Origin: Gemmatimonadota bacterium
Lineage (GTDB): Bacteria > Latescibacterota > UBA2968 > UBA8231
Direction: 5' to 3'
Length of the DNA stretch: 6,861 nucleotides
NCBI GenBank assembly: GCA_026706505.1
Contig: JAPOYQ010000032.1
Location: 1 to 6,861, forward strand
The first letter of the stretch is position 1, and each line of letters begins with the position of its first letter. Made by a program: the position numbers and the translations under genes. Shown piece by piece: positions 5,490-6,861 of this stretch. The notes beneath the pieces were generated by a model. The model was not told the origin of the DNA and searched no databases. It saw nothing but the letters and a program-made list of their open reading frames with translations.

Positions 5490-6518
5490 TTATAGCAATT
5501 TGCGCGCGATGAGCTCCTCGGCGATTTGCACAGCGTTTAGGGCCGCGCCCTTGCGCAACTGATCGCCGCTGACCCACAAGTCCAGCCCAGTTCCGTCGGG
5601 CCGCGAAATATCCTGGCGAATGCGCCCGACTAGTACTTCGTCGCAGCCAGAGGCTTCGATCGGCATGGGGAAATAATTCTGCTCGGGATCATTCACGATC
5701 CGCACGCCCTCAGCCTGCGCTAAGATAGCCTCGGCTTCAGCAGCAGAAAAGGGTTCGGCAAACTCCACGTTGATCGCCTCGGAATGCGCCCGCAGCACGG
5801 GCACGCGAATGGTCGTGGCCGAGATTTGCAGCGCGTCGTCGTGGAACATCTTGCGGGTCTCGCGCACCATTTTCAGTTCTTCTTCGCAATACCCCTCCGG
5901 CCCGACAGCCGAATCGTGAGAAAACAAGTTAAAGGCGATCGGATGCGGGAATTCAGCCGGCTCGGCCTCTTCCCCGGCGAGCACCTGCCGCGTCTGCTCT
6001 TCCAACTCCTGCATGGCCGGCGCTCCTGCGCCACTGACGGCCTGATAGGTCGAGACCACGATGCGCTTGATCCGCTGCCGCTGATAGAGCGGCCAGACCG
6101 CCACGTCCATGATGATCGTCGAACAATTCGGATTGGCGATGATGCCGCGATGCACAGCCAAATCCTCGGGGTTGATCTCGGGCACCACCAGCGGCACGTC
6201 CGGGTCCATGCGATAGGCCGAGGTGTTATCGACGACCACCGCGCCCGCAGCCACTGCGTGCGGATTAAACTGCTTGCTCAAACTGCCCCCAGCCGAGGCC
6301 AAGACGATATCCACGCCGGCAAAAGAATCCTCGCCGAGCTCCTGCACCTGAATCGAGCTGCCGTTAAAGGAAATGGCGCGCCCAGCCGAACGGGCCGAGG
6401 CCAACAGCCGCAACTCGCCGACGGGAAAGTCACGCTCGGCGAGTATTTCTAACAGCACCTGCCCTACGGCGCCAGTCGCTCCCATAATAGCTACGTTGTA
6501 CGTATCGGTCACCTGCAT
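5490..6518 (-). CDS. asd: Aspartate-semialdehyde dehydrogenase
   Basis: This 342-residue enzyme reduces L-aspartyl-4-phosphate to L-aspartate-4-semialdehyde with NADPH, the branch point to lysine/diaminopimelate, methionine and threonine. Visible features are the NADP loop GATGAVG (13-19), ASARSAGR (40-47), the catalytic cysteine C132 in NPNCSTIIM, and EEELK (212-216), with K216 in the substrate phosphate site. H245 lies in RVPVLRAHSEAI, and the family C-terminal motif is LRKGAALNAVQIAEE. Length and motifs match the bacterial Asd family. Its ATG at 6518 overlaps the end of the upstream phosphomutase-like gene by 10 bases, in a different frame, which suggests translational coupling. The dioxygenase gene follows 14 bases after the stop. 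The start may instead be a GTG two codons in (see the ribosome-binding-site entry). The operon promoter lies outside the window. Confidence 0.97.
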   Translation of the reverse strand: MQVTDTYNVAIMGATGAVGQVLLEILAERDFPVGELRLLASARSAGRAISFNGSSIQVQELGEDSFAGVDIVLASAGGSLSKQFNPHAVAAGAVVVDNTSAYRMDPDVPLVVPEINPEDLAVHRGIIANPNCSTIIMDVAVWPLYQRQRIKRIVVSTYQAVSGAGAPAMQELEEQTRQVLAGEEAEPAEFPHPIAFNLFSHDSAVGPEGYCEEELKMVRETRKMFHDDALQISATTIRVPVLRAHSEAINVEFAEPFSAAEAEAILAQAEGVRIVNDPEQNYFPMPIEASGCDEVLVGRIRQDISRPDGTGLDLWVSGDQLRKGAALNAVQIAEELIARKLL

Positions 6519-6861
6519 CTCTCCGTTAGATAATCCATTAATACATGTCCGTGTTCTACCTGCATACTACCCCACTCGGCCGCCCGCTCTCCATAGGCTT
6601 GCATCAAGTCAGCCTCAATCCCCGTCCCCCACAGCACAAAGGGCACTGGCTCGCGGCTGTGGGTGCGCCGCGCAATGGGGGTGCGATGGTCGGGGGTTAG
6701 CAGCACCCGATGCGGTCCCATCGACTCTAGCCCCGCCAAAATCGGGCCGACGACGCGGGCGTCGAAATCCTCAATGGCCTGCACCTTGGCCTGCGGGTCG
6801 CCGTTGTGCCCGGCTTCGTCTGGGGCCTCGACGTGGACATAGACAAAATCGGAATCTTGCA
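6509..6861 (-). CDS. Archaeal-type cofactor-independent phosphoglycerate mutase-like protein / proposed homoserine kinase, C-terminal part
   Basis: Only the last 116 residues are in the window; the frame is open to the right edge. An in-frame GTG at 6784 is not the start, because strongly family-like sequence continues upstream of it. The fragment is the metal-binding C-terminal part of an alkaline-phosphatase-superfamily enzyme. It has VEAPDEAGHNGD (with the D-E-x-x-H metal motif), KVQAIEDFDARVVGPIL, LLTPDHRTPIARRTH (paired D-H, then a third histidine) and EPVPFVLWGTG. This matches ApgM (2- to 3-phosphoglycerate interconversion) and its close relatives annotated as a proposed homoserine kinase in organisms without classical ThrB. 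The gene directly precedes and overlaps asd, and asd supplies the precursor of homoserine. I therefore favour the homoserine-kinase-like role in threonine synthesis, by inference from context; glycolytic PGM remains possible. Confidence 0.88.
   Translation of the reverse strand, partial: QDSDFVYVHVEAPDEAGHNGDPQAKVQAIEDFDARVVGPILAGLESMGPHRVLLTPDHRTPIARRTHSREPVPFVLWGTGIEADLMQAYGERAAEWGSMQVEHGHVLMDYLTERCR
6521..6524 (-). promoter_or_regulatory. Shine-Dalgarno of asd, start ambiguous
   Basis: GGAG on the minus strand lies inside the last codons of the upstream gene. It is only 2 bases from the ATG at 6518 but 8 bases from an in-frame GTG at 6512. The GTG therefore has the better spacing, and the protein would lose only its first two residues. 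Confidence 0.5.

Noticed and set aside
5784..6452. Plus-strand open frame (222 codons) opposite asd
   Set aside because: Asd motifs, including catalytic C132 and H245, run through the region on the minus strand. The plus-strand product is Arg/His-rich and unrecognisable.
6782..6784. GTG as start of the phosphomutase-like protein
   Set aside because: The frame upstream to the window edge encodes the conserved metal-binding segment VEAPDEAGHNGD, so the gene clearly begins outside the window.

Overview
The window is a GC-rich, densely packed bacterial segment with six protein-coding genes on the minus strand or plus strand in four blocks plus one gene cut by the right edge. Two genes run off the window: the first at its 3' end (left edge) and the last at its 5' end (right edge). 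No RNA gene, insertion sequence, CRISPR array or long repeat is visible. The mix of a Gfo/Idh/MocA protein, a phytanoyl-CoA-dioxygenase-type (PhyH) enzyme, a DUF5069-like protein and a glycoside-hydrolase-like protein is the sort seen in uncultured, carbohydrate-rich lineages such as Poribacteria, Latescibacterota or Planctomycetota relatives. That assignment is inference from gene content; nothing here fixes the phylum.

Layout. Positions 1-2729 (minus strand) hold a two-gene operon: a GH109-like Gfo/Idh/MocA protein (1626-2729) followed after 12 bases by a large protein with a barrel-like N-terminal part and a beta-rich C-terminal part (1-1613, incomplete). Neither has a signal peptide, so both probably act on a sugar derivative in the cytoplasm. 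The 83-base divergent region 2730-2812 carries a nearly perfect operator-like dyad nested in a larger hairpin ending in T6, a TTGACA promoter candidate and a strong ribosome binding site. It leads into a short DUF5069-like gene on the plus strand (2813-3247), which is closed by a strong intrinsic terminator.

Positions 3434-4564 (plus strand) encode a catalytically intact M20 amidohydrolase closest by motif to ArgE/DapE. After a short AT-rich convergent gap, 4666-6861 (minus strand) is a tight operon read right to left: the C-terminal part of an archaeal-type phosphoglycerate-mutase/proposed homoserine kinase protein, aspartate-semialdehyde dehydrogenase (asd, overlapping the previous gene by 10 bases), and a PhyH-family Fe(II)/2-oxoglutarate dioxygenase 14 bases further on. 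The first two fit threonine/lysine/methionine synthesis from aspartate; the third is an unexpected passenger. The points most worth a second look are the dyad in the divergent leader, the GH109-like residues of the Gfo protein beside an unassigned barrel protein, and the asd-dioxygenase linkage.
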